Shown piece by piece: positions 7,747 through 15,728 of a stretch of 52,038 bases of DNA (position 1 is the stretch's first letter; each line of letters starts with the position of its first letter). This DNA is from Candidatus Omnitrophota bacterium. GTDB lineage: Bacteria > Omnitrophota > Gorgyraeia > Zapsychrales > JANLHA01. The stretch lies in NCBI GenBank assembly GCA_023247795.1, contig JAHFFT010000016.1:1-52038 (forward strand), given 5' to 3'. A program made the position numbers and the translations under genes. The notes beneath the pieces were generated by a model, which was given only the letters and a program-made list of their open reading frames with translations, was not told the origin of the DNA and did not search any database.

Positions 7747-8484
7747 CTATTTCTCCAATTTATCCAACAATCTCAACAATCCATCGAGGATGGTCAAAGG
7801 ATGCGGCGGACACCCTGGGACATAAAGATCAACGGGGATTAAATGATCGACCCCATTACGAACCTCTTTACTCCCATAGAAAGGACCACCACTAATCGCG
7901 CAGGCACCAACGGCTATCACAATCTTGGGATCGGCGACGGCTTCATAAGTCTTTTTAAGCGCCAATTCCATATTTCTTGTCACCGGGCCGGTGACCATGA
8001 GACCATCGGCGTGCCGGGGGGAAGCCACAAATTCGATACCGAAACGCGACAGATCAAAGACGACATTATTAAGAGCTTGTATTTCAGAATCACAACCATT
8101 ACAACTTCCAGCGCATACCTCCCTCAGCTTAAGAGAGCGCCCGAAAATTCTTTTTGTTTTCTCCACAAGAGCGGAAGCCAATTTAAGCTCATTGTTTTTG
8201 AAAATCAGATCCTCCTTTTTAGAAACAGCCATCCGATGATCTTGCGAATAAACTAATGGGCACGCCTTTTTAATATCCTCATTAAAAAGCAATTTCCCAA
8301 GGTCAACCGATAATGCATCCTTTAAAATCACCGCATCTGTTGTGTCAAACTTCTTGTCTATGTTCTTTGAATCAAAATTTATTGCTGGTTTTCCACGAAA
8401 ACGCTCCGGGAAGACAACCTCTCCCTGAGGATATTTTAAAGTGCGGTATCCTTGTTTAATCCGCGCCTTAATTATTCTCCACAT
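7747..8484 (-). CDS. Fused HyfH-like (cysteine-poor) and HyfI/NuoB-like small subunit of an Ehr-type complex
   Basis: 245 residues. The C-terminal part (~118-245) is a NuoB/HyfI-type subunit with all four ligands of one [4Fe-4S] cluster: C128 and C131 (SCNGC), C195 (GAC) and C225 (GCPP). The N-terminal part (~1-110) matches HyfH/HycF ferredoxin subunits in layout (TLKYP, then PERFRGKP, then a cluster region, then a segment like VTNKADL). Of the eight cysteines expected for two [4Fe-4S] clusters, only one (C75, in a CP) remains. The subunit keeps the proximal cluster but has lost the ferredoxin relay. It sits between the large subunit (15 bases upstream) and the STAS gene. Confidence 0.85.
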   Translation of the reverse strand: MWRIIKARIKQGYRTLKYPQGEVVFPERFRGKPAINFDSKNIDKKFDTTDAVILKDALSVDLGKLLFNEDIKKACPLVYSQDHRMAVSKKEDLIFKNNELKLASALVEKTKRIFGRSLKLREVCAGSCNGCDSEIQALNNVVFDLSRFGIEFVASPRHADGLMVTGPVTRNMELALKKTYEAVADPKIVIAVGACAISGGPFYGSKEVRNGVDHLIPVDLYVPGCPPHPLTILDGLLRLLDKLEK

Positions 8485-8499
8485 ATTTTGAACTCCTGT

Positions 8500-10026
8500 T
8501 TAAAGATCATGTCCAGCATACGACAAATTGAAACTCTTGTTACAAAGCGGAAAATCAGATATTTGGGCACCGCGCGCCGCCATAGCCAACCCACCCCAAT
8601 TATGAAAAGACGGATCCTTGATTTTATATCGGATAATCTTTGATTGCGTATCGGTCATGGCCACATGCGCGATTTCCCCTCTCCATCCTTCCACCATGGC
8701 CAATGCCATTTGATCCGATTTAAGCGACGGGACATTTGTACACAACTCTCCCTTAGGAACTTGATCCAACAATTCCAAAAGAAAATCCAAAGATCTTTGT
8801 GCCTCAAGCCAGCGGATCTGCGCCCGGGCAAAAACATCACCCATCGAAGCCAGCGAAACCGGCAGGTGCCGGAAACGGTATATCCCGGAAGCATGATCCG
8901 TGCGCACATCACGGCTCAGGCCGCAGGCGCGTGCCGCAGGACCGACCAATCCGAGTTCTTTGGCTGTCTGTTCAGATACAATCCCCACGCCTTCCAATCG
9001 GGCAAGAACCGATGGTTTTGAAAAGAAAAGATCCGTTAATTCTTTTAATTCTTTTTTCGCCACCGATAAACGTCCACGAAAATCATCATTCATTTTCGGA
9101 TCAAGGTCAAAAAACACTCCTCCGGGACGGCAAAAACTTCTCCCGTAACGATTACCGCTAAGCTCCATTAGCATATTTAGAAATTCTCCCCGAAGCCTTC
9201 CGAAATAAGCCGCCGTCGGCAGAAATCCAATATCCGTTCCCAAAGCCCCCAGATCACCGATATGATTCGAAAGCCTCTCCAGTTCAAGGGCAACAGCCCG
9301 CAACGCCTCCGCCCGTGGAAATATCACGCAACCGGATAAAGATTCAATCAAATTGCAATAGGCCATGACGTGCCCGATGACCGTATCGCCGGCAATTGAT
9401 TCCGCCAGAAGAACAGCCCTTTCCATGGGTCCTTCTTCCATCATTTTTTCGATACCGCGGTGCTGATACCCCAGTTGGATTTCCAGATGCAAAATTTCTT
9501 CTCCATGACACTGAAATCGGAAATGCCCCGGTTCGATAATACCGGCATGAACAGGGCCAACACCCACCTCATGAACCTCTTCCCCATTAAACCTATAAAA
9601 CGAATAGCTTCCAGGGATAGGTTTCTCCTGGATTCCCGGCCAAAGATCAGGGACTTTTCTATAATTTTGATGGTAACGCAGCGGTTTGAACCACGGATGC
9701 CCTTCGAATGTAACAGCGAATTGCTCCGCGATCTCCCGTTCAAATCCTTGAACCTCAGGAAGCTCCGGGGTCAACGATTTAAAGACCGGGCTGTCCTTGG
9801 ATATCTTCACTGAAAACAAAGAGATCCGGGCATCATCATCTTTGCTGGTCATAGCGGACATACGGACATCCCCGCTTTCTTCAAGAGTTCCGAATAAATT
9901 AACGATCCTTGATCCCGATCGACATTCCTCCAAGACTTCATTCCTAAAAATTTCAGATTCATATAATGGCACTTGATTCAAATGCCAACTCTGTCCATTC
10001 CGAATGCAAAATTTTCTTAATACCAT
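8500..10026 (-). CDS. HyfG-like large subunit (NuoC-NuoD fusion) lacking NiFe ligands
   Basis: 508 residues. The N-terminal ~130 residues are NuoC/30-kDa-like and the rest is NuoD/hydrogenase-large-subunit-like, as in HyfG and HycE. In true [NiFe] enzymes the first ligand motif is R-x-C-G-x-C-x-x-x-H. Here residues 209-219 read ESIAGDTVIGH, with no cysteine. Near the C-terminus the DPCxxC motif is replaced by DFPLCNKS, leaving one cysteine. The active metal centre cannot form, so this is an Ehr (energy-converting hydrogenase-related) subunit rather than a hydrogenase. The sequence GYQHRGIEK near residue 190 marks the conserved region by the quinone/NiFe pocket. Four bases separate it from the hyfF-like gene. 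Confidence 0.88.
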   Translation of the reverse strand: MVLRKFCIRNGQSWHLNQVPLYESEIFRNEVLEECRSGSRIVNLFGTLEESGDVRMSAMTSKDDDARISLFSVKISKDSPVFKSLTPELPEVQGFEREIAEQFAVTFEGHPWFKPLRYHQNYRKVPDLWPGIQEKPIPGSYSFYRFNGEEVHEVGVGPVHAGIIEPGHFRFQCHGEEILHLEIQLGYQHRGIEKMMEEGPMERAVLLAESIAGDTVIGHVMAYCNLIESLSGCVIFPRAEALRAVALELERLSNHIGDLGALGTDIGFLPTAAYFGRLRGEFLNMLMELSGNRYGRSFCRPGGVFFDLDPKMNDDFRGRLSVAKKELKELTDLFFSKPSVLARLEGVGIVSEQTAKELGLVGPAARACGLSRDVRTDHASGIYRFRHLPVSLASMGDVFARAQIRWLEAQRSLDFLLELLDQVPKGELCTNVPSLKSDQMALAMVEGWRGEIAHVAMTDTQSKIIRYKIKDPSFHNWGGLAMAARGAQISDFPLCNKSFNLSYAGHDL

Positions 10027-10030
10027 ATTC

Positions 10031-11452
10031 CTATTGCCCTCCGAGAAATCCGCTTGCCCTTTGCAAGACTTCGCTCAAATATGACGGTATAAAAATACCG
10101 AGAAGAAGGCCAATCAATCCCAAAATCACCAATGGAACAACCATGCTGATACTTTCACGATACTGATCGTCTGCGGGCTTGTCTTGAGGCTCACCAAACG
10201 CCATCTTCAAGACGATCTTCGACATACCGATAAAAATAATACCCAGAAATAAAACATACAAGAATGCGACGATATAATGTTTCCCGGTGACGGCCGCGTT
10301 TAAAATCAGTAACTCACTGAAAAATGTGCCAAAAGGCGGGAATCCGGTAACACATAGGAACCCAACCAGAAGAAGGATCCCCGTCTGGGGATAGCTATGC
10401 AGAACACCCTGGATATGATGTGCTTTACTGTTTCTATAGTAGCGATAAAGATTTCCTGCCACTAAAAACATCAATCCTTTGGCAAAAGCGTTATTGAGCA
10501 TATGATACAAACTTCCGTAAAAACCGGCGCCGCCTAAACCGACCCCCAGAACCAAAATCCCCATATGTTCGATGCTGGAATAACCCAACATCCTTTTAAA
10601 ATCCGTTTGACCTAAAATAAAAACACTGGCCACAAACAACGATAGCATTCCCAACAATAATGTGATTGACTGAAAGAACGCCATTTGATCGGCTTGATGA
10701 CAAATCTGTCCGACTCTCAAAATAGCCAGAAAAGCGCAACTCGTCAGGGCTCCGGACATGAGCGCCCCGACTGGACCCGGCGCCTCTCCATAAGTATCCG
10801 GTTTCCAGCTGTGCATAGGGACGAGCCCCATCTTTGTCCCGTAGCCGATAAGAAGAAAGATCACGCTTAACTTGAGCCAGGATTCAATAAGGGCCGGGGC
10901 ATTGCTTAATAAATCTTCCAATAACAAGGATTTAATATTTGTGGCGGCAACGGCCAAAAAAAGAGTGCCGAGCAATGCCATGGCGATACCCACCGAGCAG
11001 ATCAACAAAAATTTCCAGGTTGCTTCTATTCCCCGCGGAGTACGGTGAAAATTGATAAGGATCGCGCTAAAAAGCGTCGTTGCTTCAATGGCTATCCATA
11101 ACAACCCTAAATGCCGGCTCACCGTGACAAGAGTCATCGCTGATAGAAAAACCAAAAGACATGCGATAAAAAAACGGGTGGACCTGTTTTCCTCTCCCTT
11201 TAAATACGCGATCAAATAAAAAGAAACCACGACAAACAACACGCTAATGATTGATAATATCAAAAGCCCCAAGACATCAAGGGACAAAAAGCCGTGCCAT
11301 TGGGTTTGCGGAGCAATCTTCCAAAAACAGACAACACAACTTAAATGAAATAACGCCGTCAGAACAAGCAAAGAAATCCTCGCCCGCTTACTTGGGAGAA
11401 TAAACATCAAGCCCGCCATCATTAAAGGCAAAACAATCAAAACAAACAGCAT
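10031..11452 (-). CDS. HyfF-like antiporter-type membrane subunit (NuoN/MrpD family)
   Basis: 473 residues, about 14 membrane segments. It carries the ion-channel residues of the Mrp/Nuo antiporter family: the Glu in WIAIEATTLFSAIL (TM5), the Lys in GYGTKMGLVPMHSWKPD (TM7), a conserved broken-helix region, and YHMLNNAFAKGLMFL. In hydrogenase-4 and formate hydrogenlyase-like complexes this subunit is one of the proton or sodium pumping modules. Genes on both sides lie within 4 bases. hyfD, a third antiporter-like gene of the E. coli hyf operon, is absent, so only two such subunits (HyfB-like and HyfF-like) are encoded here. Confidence 0.9.
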   Translation of the reverse strand: MLFVLIVLPLMMAGLMFILPSKRARISLLVLTALFHLSCVVCFWKIAPQTQWHGFLSLDVLGLLILSIISVLFVVVSFYLIAYLKGEENRSTRFFIACLLVFLSAMTLVTVSRHLGLLWIAIEATTLFSAILINFHRTPRGIEATWKFLLICSVGIAMALLGTLFLAVAATNIKSLLLEDLLSNAPALIESWLKLSVIFLLIGYGTKMGLVPMHSWKPDTYGEAPGPVGALMSGALTSCAFLAILRVGQICHQADQMAFFQSITLLLGMLSLFVASVFILGQTDFKRMLGYSSIEHMGILVLGVGLGGAGFYGSLYHMLNNAFAKGLMFLVAGNLYRYYRNSKAHHIQGVLHSYPQTGILLLVGFLCVTGFPPFGTFFSELLILNAAVTGKHYIVAFLYVLFLGIIFIGMSKIVLKMAFGEPQDKPADDQYRESISMVVPLVILGLIGLLLGIFIPSYLSEVLQRASGFLGGQ

Positions 11453-11456
11453 TTTT

Positions 11457-12101
11457 TCAATCCCTCAAAACGGTTAAATGCGACGTGTCCGTGTGTTCAA
11501 AATGATCGCTGATATGATTGACGACGATTCCCATCACCAAAGCGCCGACAAAAACATCCAAAAGAATGCCCATTTCCACTAAAAGCGGCGTTTTCTCCAA
11601 TAAAAGAAGCGCAAATAAAAATATCCCGTTCTCCATCACCAGGTATCCAACCACCTGGGTGATCGCTTTAGCACGGCTGATTAACAATAAAAATCCCATC
11701 ATGATGGTCGAAAAGGAAGCCGGAATGATAAAATCGGACATCACAGGATAGGGAAAGATGAGCCTCGACGACAATATAAATGACCCTGCAATCAGAAAGC
11801 CGCTTAAAAAAAGCGTCGAGCCAAAACCTATCAATGGACTTACCTCTCGACGGATAGAAACATGCCGGATCGCCCAAAAAAGAAAATACGGCATCAAAAA
11901 TCCTTTAAGCACCATAGCGACCAAAGAAACAATGACAATATGTATTTCGATTTTTGAAAAATACATTAAAAAAGGAATCGTCCCTAAGACCACTGACTGC
12001 AATCCGAAAATTTGAATTATGGCCCCCAGACGATTGCTTCCGATCATAAAAAGCCCAAGCAAAACAACCAGCACAAGAGTCATATCCAACCAAGCTTCCA
12101 T
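11457..12101 (-). CDS. HyfE-like membrane subunit (NuoK/MrpC-related)
   Basis: 214 residues and six or seven membrane helices. The C-terminal half resembles NuoK/MrpC, the small subunit next to the antiporter-like modules, and the total length matches HyfE (about 216 residues in E. coli). An acidic residue in the membrane segment MENGIFLFALLLL fits the NuoK-type Glu. It starts on the stop codon of the hyfC-like gene (1-base overlap) and ends 4 bases before the hyfF-like gene, so translation is probably coupled. Confidence 0.88.
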   Translation of the reverse strand: MEAWLDMTLVLVVLLGLFMIGSNRLGAIIQIFGLQSVVLGTIPFLMYFSKIEIHIVIVSLVAMVLKGFLMPYFLFWAIRHVSIRREVSPLIGFGSTLFLSGFLIAGSFILSSRLIFPYPVMSDFIIPASFSTIMMGFLLLISRAKAITQVVGYLVMENGIFLFALLLLEKTPLLVEMGILLDVFVGALVMGIVVNHISDHFEHTDTSHLTVLRD

Positions 12102-13057
12102 TAATGTCCTCCCCTTACAAGGGTAATAATAAGCGCAAAAACAGCAAAGATGACCGCGGATATTAAGAAATAGGGAACACGGTTCAGGCGCAACCGTGCC
12201 ATAACTGATTCAATGACGCCGATCGCAACAGCTAATCCGGTCATCCCTGAACAAAAAATCCCCGTATCCATAAAAATATTTTGAGTTTTAAACGGAATTA
12301 AAATGGCCATAAGAAAACTTCCTAAAACAAAAAGTTTGACAGCCCCTCCGTAAAGAATATAGGCAAGATCCACTCCGCTATGATCCAGAACCATGACCTC
12401 GTGGATCATCGTCAACTCAAGATGCGTGGCTGGGTCATCAACCGGAATGCGCGAATTTTCGCAAAGAAGGATTAAAAAGAAACTGATGACGACCAGAGTC
12501 AGGGCTGGGCCGATGATCTGCCAAGGCAAAGAAACGCCCCCTCCAACCAAACCCGTTATGGAAAGATTTTTCGATATCAAAGCCAGGGCAGTAAAATTCA
12601 AAAACAAGGCGACCTCCGATAAACATGAGAAAGTCGCTTCCCGGCTGGCCCCTATCCCTTCAAAACTCGATCCAGTATCGAGGGCCGCCAAAATAATAAA
12701 AAATCTCGCCAACGCGAACAGATAAACAAAAAGGATGACATCTCCCCAAAATTGCGCCGGGGCATTAAATCCTCCCATTGGAACCAAAAATCCAGAAACC
12801 AAAACCGCAGCCAGCGCAATCATGGGGGCGGCGCGAAAAATCCAGGTCGTCGTTGTGCTGTAAACGCATCCCTTTCGTAATAATTTCGCGATATCATAAT
12901 AAGGCTGAAACAACGGAGGCCCCCACTTTCCGGCAAAAAAAGCCTTGGTCTTTCCAATAACACCCAAAAGAAAAGGAGAAGAAACAAGGATAAACGTTAA
13001 ATGAAGCCATAGTGAAATTATGGCAAGAATCTTCTGCGCCATTAGTGAAGTTTCCAT
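12101..13057 (-). CDS. HyfC-like membrane subunit (NuoH family)
   Basis: 318 residues, eight or so membrane helices. It is the NuoH/HyfC subunit that links the peripheral arm to the pump modules. Visible family features are QPYYDIAKLLRKG near residue 50 (the cytosolic loop after TM1) and the RIPVDDPATHLELTMIHEVM stretch, whose charged residues line the quinone-side cavity in complex I. It overlaps the end of the hyfB-like gene by 16 bases and touches the hyfE-like start. The acidic loop is intact, so the coupling element appears to be retained even though the NiFe site is lost. Confidence 0.9.
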   Translation of the reverse strand: METSLMAQKILAIISLWLHLTFILVSSPFLLGVIGKTKAFFAGKWGPPLFQPYYDIAKLLRKGCVYSTTTTWIFRAAPMIALAAVLVSGFLVPMGGFNAPAQFWGDVILFVYLFALARFFIILAALDTGSSFEGIGASREATFSCLSEVALFLNFTALALISKNLSITGLVGGGVSLPWQIIGPALTLVVISFFLILLCENSRIPVDDPATHLELTMIHEVMVLDHSGVDLAYILYGGAVKLFVLGSFLMAILIPFKTQNIFMDTGIFCSGMTGLAVAIGVIESVMARLRLNRVPYFLISAVIFAVFALIITLVRGGH

Positions 13058-15021
13058 ATCAACAAGGTTAAAAGAAAAAAGAAAATGTACAAAAGATAAC
13101 GTTGCGTATGCCCGCTTTGTATCCAGTTTAGCTTTCTTGACAATTTCTTAATCAAATACAATATCGGACGGAAAAATAAATATTCCGACGCGTCCAGCAC
13201 AGATGAACTCAATGACGTCTCTGCGGGAAAATGCTTCTTTGGTTTCGGAGTTTTAATTTGAAAAACCAGCAGGGTTCTGAAAATCCTTAAGACCGGCGCC
13301 GCAAACGAAGATGCCGTATATTGCATCCGGGAAGAAGGCATGGCATAACCGCAACTCCATGTCTCTGTTTCTCTCACCGGGCGTGTTTTAAGAAGAGATT
13401 TCTTTAGAATAAACAGTATCGCAAAAATAAAAACGGCAATCCATAAAACGCTTGTTACCTTTAATAGCGGATCCAGAATTGTTTCTTCCATCCCCAAAGG
13501 AACCGTTATTCCCATAATCGCTTGCGCCGCTTGAAGAGAAAAAGAAACCATCATGGACGGGAAAAGCCCGATCCATGCACAAATGACAGCAAGACCAACC
13601 ATAGGTCCGCACAACACAAAACTACTTTCCTTATAATGGCAGTCTTCCTTCGATCTGTTTTTCCCCAAGAAAATCGCCCCGAAAGCCTTGGCGAAACAAT
13701 AGGCCGCAAGTCCTCCAATCAAAGCCAGCGAGGCAACGCCCAGACATGAAAAAATAATGCCATGAATATCAAAATGAAAAACGCCCCCTAAAAGCGCCTG
13801 ATAAACCAACCATTCACTGATAAAGCCGTTAAAGAATGGCAAACCGCAGATCGACAAAGAGCCGACCAAAAAAAGATATCCCGTCCAGGGAAGCATCTTC
13901 AATAATCCTCCCATATGGTCGATCTCTCCGGTGTGCGTCGTGCGGATCACCGACCCGGCGCTTAAGAACAACAGTCCTTTAAAAACCGCATGGTTAAAAA
14001 CATGCAACAACGCTCCCGCATAACCGATAAAAGCTACCGTGTCTTGATTGAACGCCTGCCCCATCATTCCCATCCCGAGACCCAATGTGATAATCCCGAT
14101 ATTTTCTATGCTATGGTAGGCCAGTAATTTTTTGATCTCATGCTGCCCCAAAGCGTATAAAACTCCCCCCACTCCCGAAACAGCGCCGATCACTAAGAGC
14201 AAAATTCCGCATCCCAACGGAAAATGTTTAACAATTAAAATGAAACGTATGAGTCCGTAAATCCCGATTTTGATGACAGCGCCGGAAAGCAAAGCAGAAA
14301 TGTGGCTTGGCGCCGCGGGGTGGGCATGAGGCAACCAAATGTGCAAAGGAATAAATCCCGCCTTAACCCCGAATCCGATCAAGGCCAGTATAAACAGAAC
14401 GACCACCAATGAAGGTGAGAATGGGACTGCCATCATCTGATCAAAATTCATGGACCCCGCCCGGGAACCCATCAGCAAAAACATGGCCAGCAAACAAAAA
14501 GTGCCTGTGTGCGTGGCGATCAGATAAATGTATCCTGCTTTTCTGACAGACTCTTTTTCATCATAAAAAGTAATCAAAAAATAAGCGCTGACCGTCATCA
14601 ATTCCCAGCCAATGAGAAATAAAACGGCATTCTTGGCAACGAGCGTAAGCATGATGGACGCCGAAAGCCAATGATAAAGACAATAATGCGCTCCCAAACT
14701 CCTTTTGCCCGCATAATCCCGCAAATAGCCGTATCCATAAATACCAGCGGCCAGCATCAAAACAAAAAACAATAAAAGAAAAAACGCGCTTAATGCGTCG
14801 ATACCTATATAAAATTCTCCAAAAGGGAACTGCCAATGCGGCCGAAACACCTCTGGTGTATTAAAGCATAAGACATGGATCGCCGACACTAAACCAGTCA
14901 AACAGGAAAAGATCAACGACGACAAAAATAAATACCCGCAAATCTTCTTAACCCTTGCCGACAAAAGCATCAGGAACGAGGCGGCCATCAGAACATACCA
15001 ACTTGTTAAGAACAAATTCAT
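13042..15021 (-). CDS. HyfB-like antiporter-type membrane subunit (NuoL/MrpA family)
   Basis: 659 residues, about 16 membrane helices, the length of HyfB (~670). The pump residues are present: Glu in GWELMTVSAYFLITFYDE (TM5), Lys in GFGVKAGFIPLHIWLPHAHP (TM7), the AYHSIENIG region and HVFNHAVFKGLLFL (TM12 Lys). The C-terminal part (YAMPSSRMQYTASSFA) is also typical of HyfB/HycC. It overlaps the upstream EIIA-type regulator by 4 bases (ATGA) and the hyfC-like gene by 16 bases, so the regulator and the complex are translationally coupled. Confidence 0.9.
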   Translation of the reverse strand: MNLFLTSWYVLMAASFLMLLSARVKKICGYLFLSSLIFSCLTGLVSAIHVLCFNTPEVFRPHWQFPFGEFYIGIDALSAFFLLLFFVLMLAAGIYGYGYLRDYAGKRSLGAHYCLYHWLSASIMLTLVAKNAVLFLIGWELMTVSAYFLITFYDEKESVRKAGYIYLIATHTGTFCLLAMFLLMGSRAGSMNFDQMMAVPFSPSLVVVLFILALIGFGVKAGFIPLHIWLPHAHPAAPSHISALLSGAVIKIGIYGLIRFILIVKHFPLGCGILLLVIGAVSGVGGVLYALGQHEIKKLLAYHSIENIGIITLGLGMGMMGQAFNQDTVAFIGYAGALLHVFNHAVFKGLLFLSAGSVIRTTHTGEIDHMGGLLKMLPWTGYLFLVGSLSICGLPFFNGFISEWLVYQALLGGVFHFDIHGIIFSCLGVASLALIGGLAAYCFAKAFGAIFLGKNRSKEDCHYKESSFVLCGPMVGLAVICAWIGLFPSMMVSFSLQAAQAIMGITVPLGMEETILDPLLKVTSVLWIAVFIFAILFILKKSLLKTRPVRETETWSCGYAMPSSRMQYTASSFAAPVLRIFRTLLVFQIKTPKPKKHFPAETSLSSSVLDASEYLFFRPILYLIKKLSRKLNWIQSGHTQRYLLYIFFFLLTLLIWKLH

Positions 15022-15728
15022 GATTTCCTCTTCCCTCTGCCATTTCCGTTCTTATACACATCGAGCTTCGACTCAAGCACAAAGAAATCAGCCAGAACCT
15101 CTTCTCTGGGGGCCCTGTGGTGCAGATAATCCAGCAATTTAGGATCCTGCAAACAAAAAGCCAATCGCGCCAGGATGGCCAAATGCATCTTCACCGATGG
15201 GCTAAGAACGGTAAAAAGAATAAAAACCGGCTTGCGGTCCAATGCTTTAAAATCTATAGGAGATTTAAGAAAACATACGGTAACGACCGGCTGGTCGATA
15301 TGAAGCACAATGGGATTGCGGACATGGGGGATGGCGATCCCGTTGCCGACCGCAGTCGATGCCACGGACTCCCTGGCCCAGAGCATTTCAAAAAGATGAT
15401 TGCGGTCCATTTCTTGAGAAAGCGGTAAAACACCCACGACAGCTTTTAAAACCTCTTCTCGGTTGTTGCCGGCAATATCATAATGAACGTCCCCTCTCTT
15501 TAACGCATTGCTCAAAATATGCCCTTCAAATTCCACCTCGCTAAGATTAAGCATCTCCGGATTTAACTTAATATTATTCTCCAGTGCCCATTCCAGAAGA
15601 TGGATATAATTAAAACGGTATTGTTCATTGGCTAACACATAGGGCATTTGTTTCTTATCGATCCAATTTTGGATCGTTTTCTCTGAAACCTGAAATACCT
15701 TTAAAATGTCACGGAATTGTAATTGCAC
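15018..15728 (-). CDS. HTH-EIIA fusion (PTS EIIA type 2 / EIIA-Ntr-like domain with DNA-binding head)
   Basis: 236 residues. Residues ~1-50 (FRDILKVFQVSEKTIQNWID) look like an excisionase/MerR-type helix-turn-helix. Residues ~75-215 form a PTS EIIA type 2 domain with the phosphorylation site GNGIAIPH, His135. EIIA-Ntr proteins act as phosphorylation-state regulators, for example of potassium transport. The HTH could bind DNA or merely be a dimer domain. It overlaps sulP by 1 base and the hyfB-like gene by 4 bases. No EI, HPr or sugar-specific EIIB/C is present, so a regulatory rather than sugar-transport role is likely. The coupling suggests it senses or gates SulP and the complex; that is inference. 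Confidence 0.85.
   Translation of the reverse strand: MQLQFRDILKVFQVSEKTIQNWIDKKQMPYVLANEQYRFNYIHLLEWALENNIKLNPEMLNLSEVEFEGHILSNALKRGDVHYDIAGNNREEVLKAVVGVLPLSQEMDRNHLFEMLWARESVASTAVGNGIAIPHVRNPIVLHIDQPVVTVCFLKSPIDFKALDRKPVFILFTVLSPSVKMHLAILARLAFCLQDPKLLDYLHHRAPREEVLADFFVLESKLDVYKNGNGRGKRKS

Noticed and set aside
8500-10026. [NiFe] hydrogenase 4 annotation for the hyf-like operon
   Set aside because: The large subunit lacks the CxxC pairs that bind the metal centre, so hydrogenase activity is not supported; Ehr-like is better.
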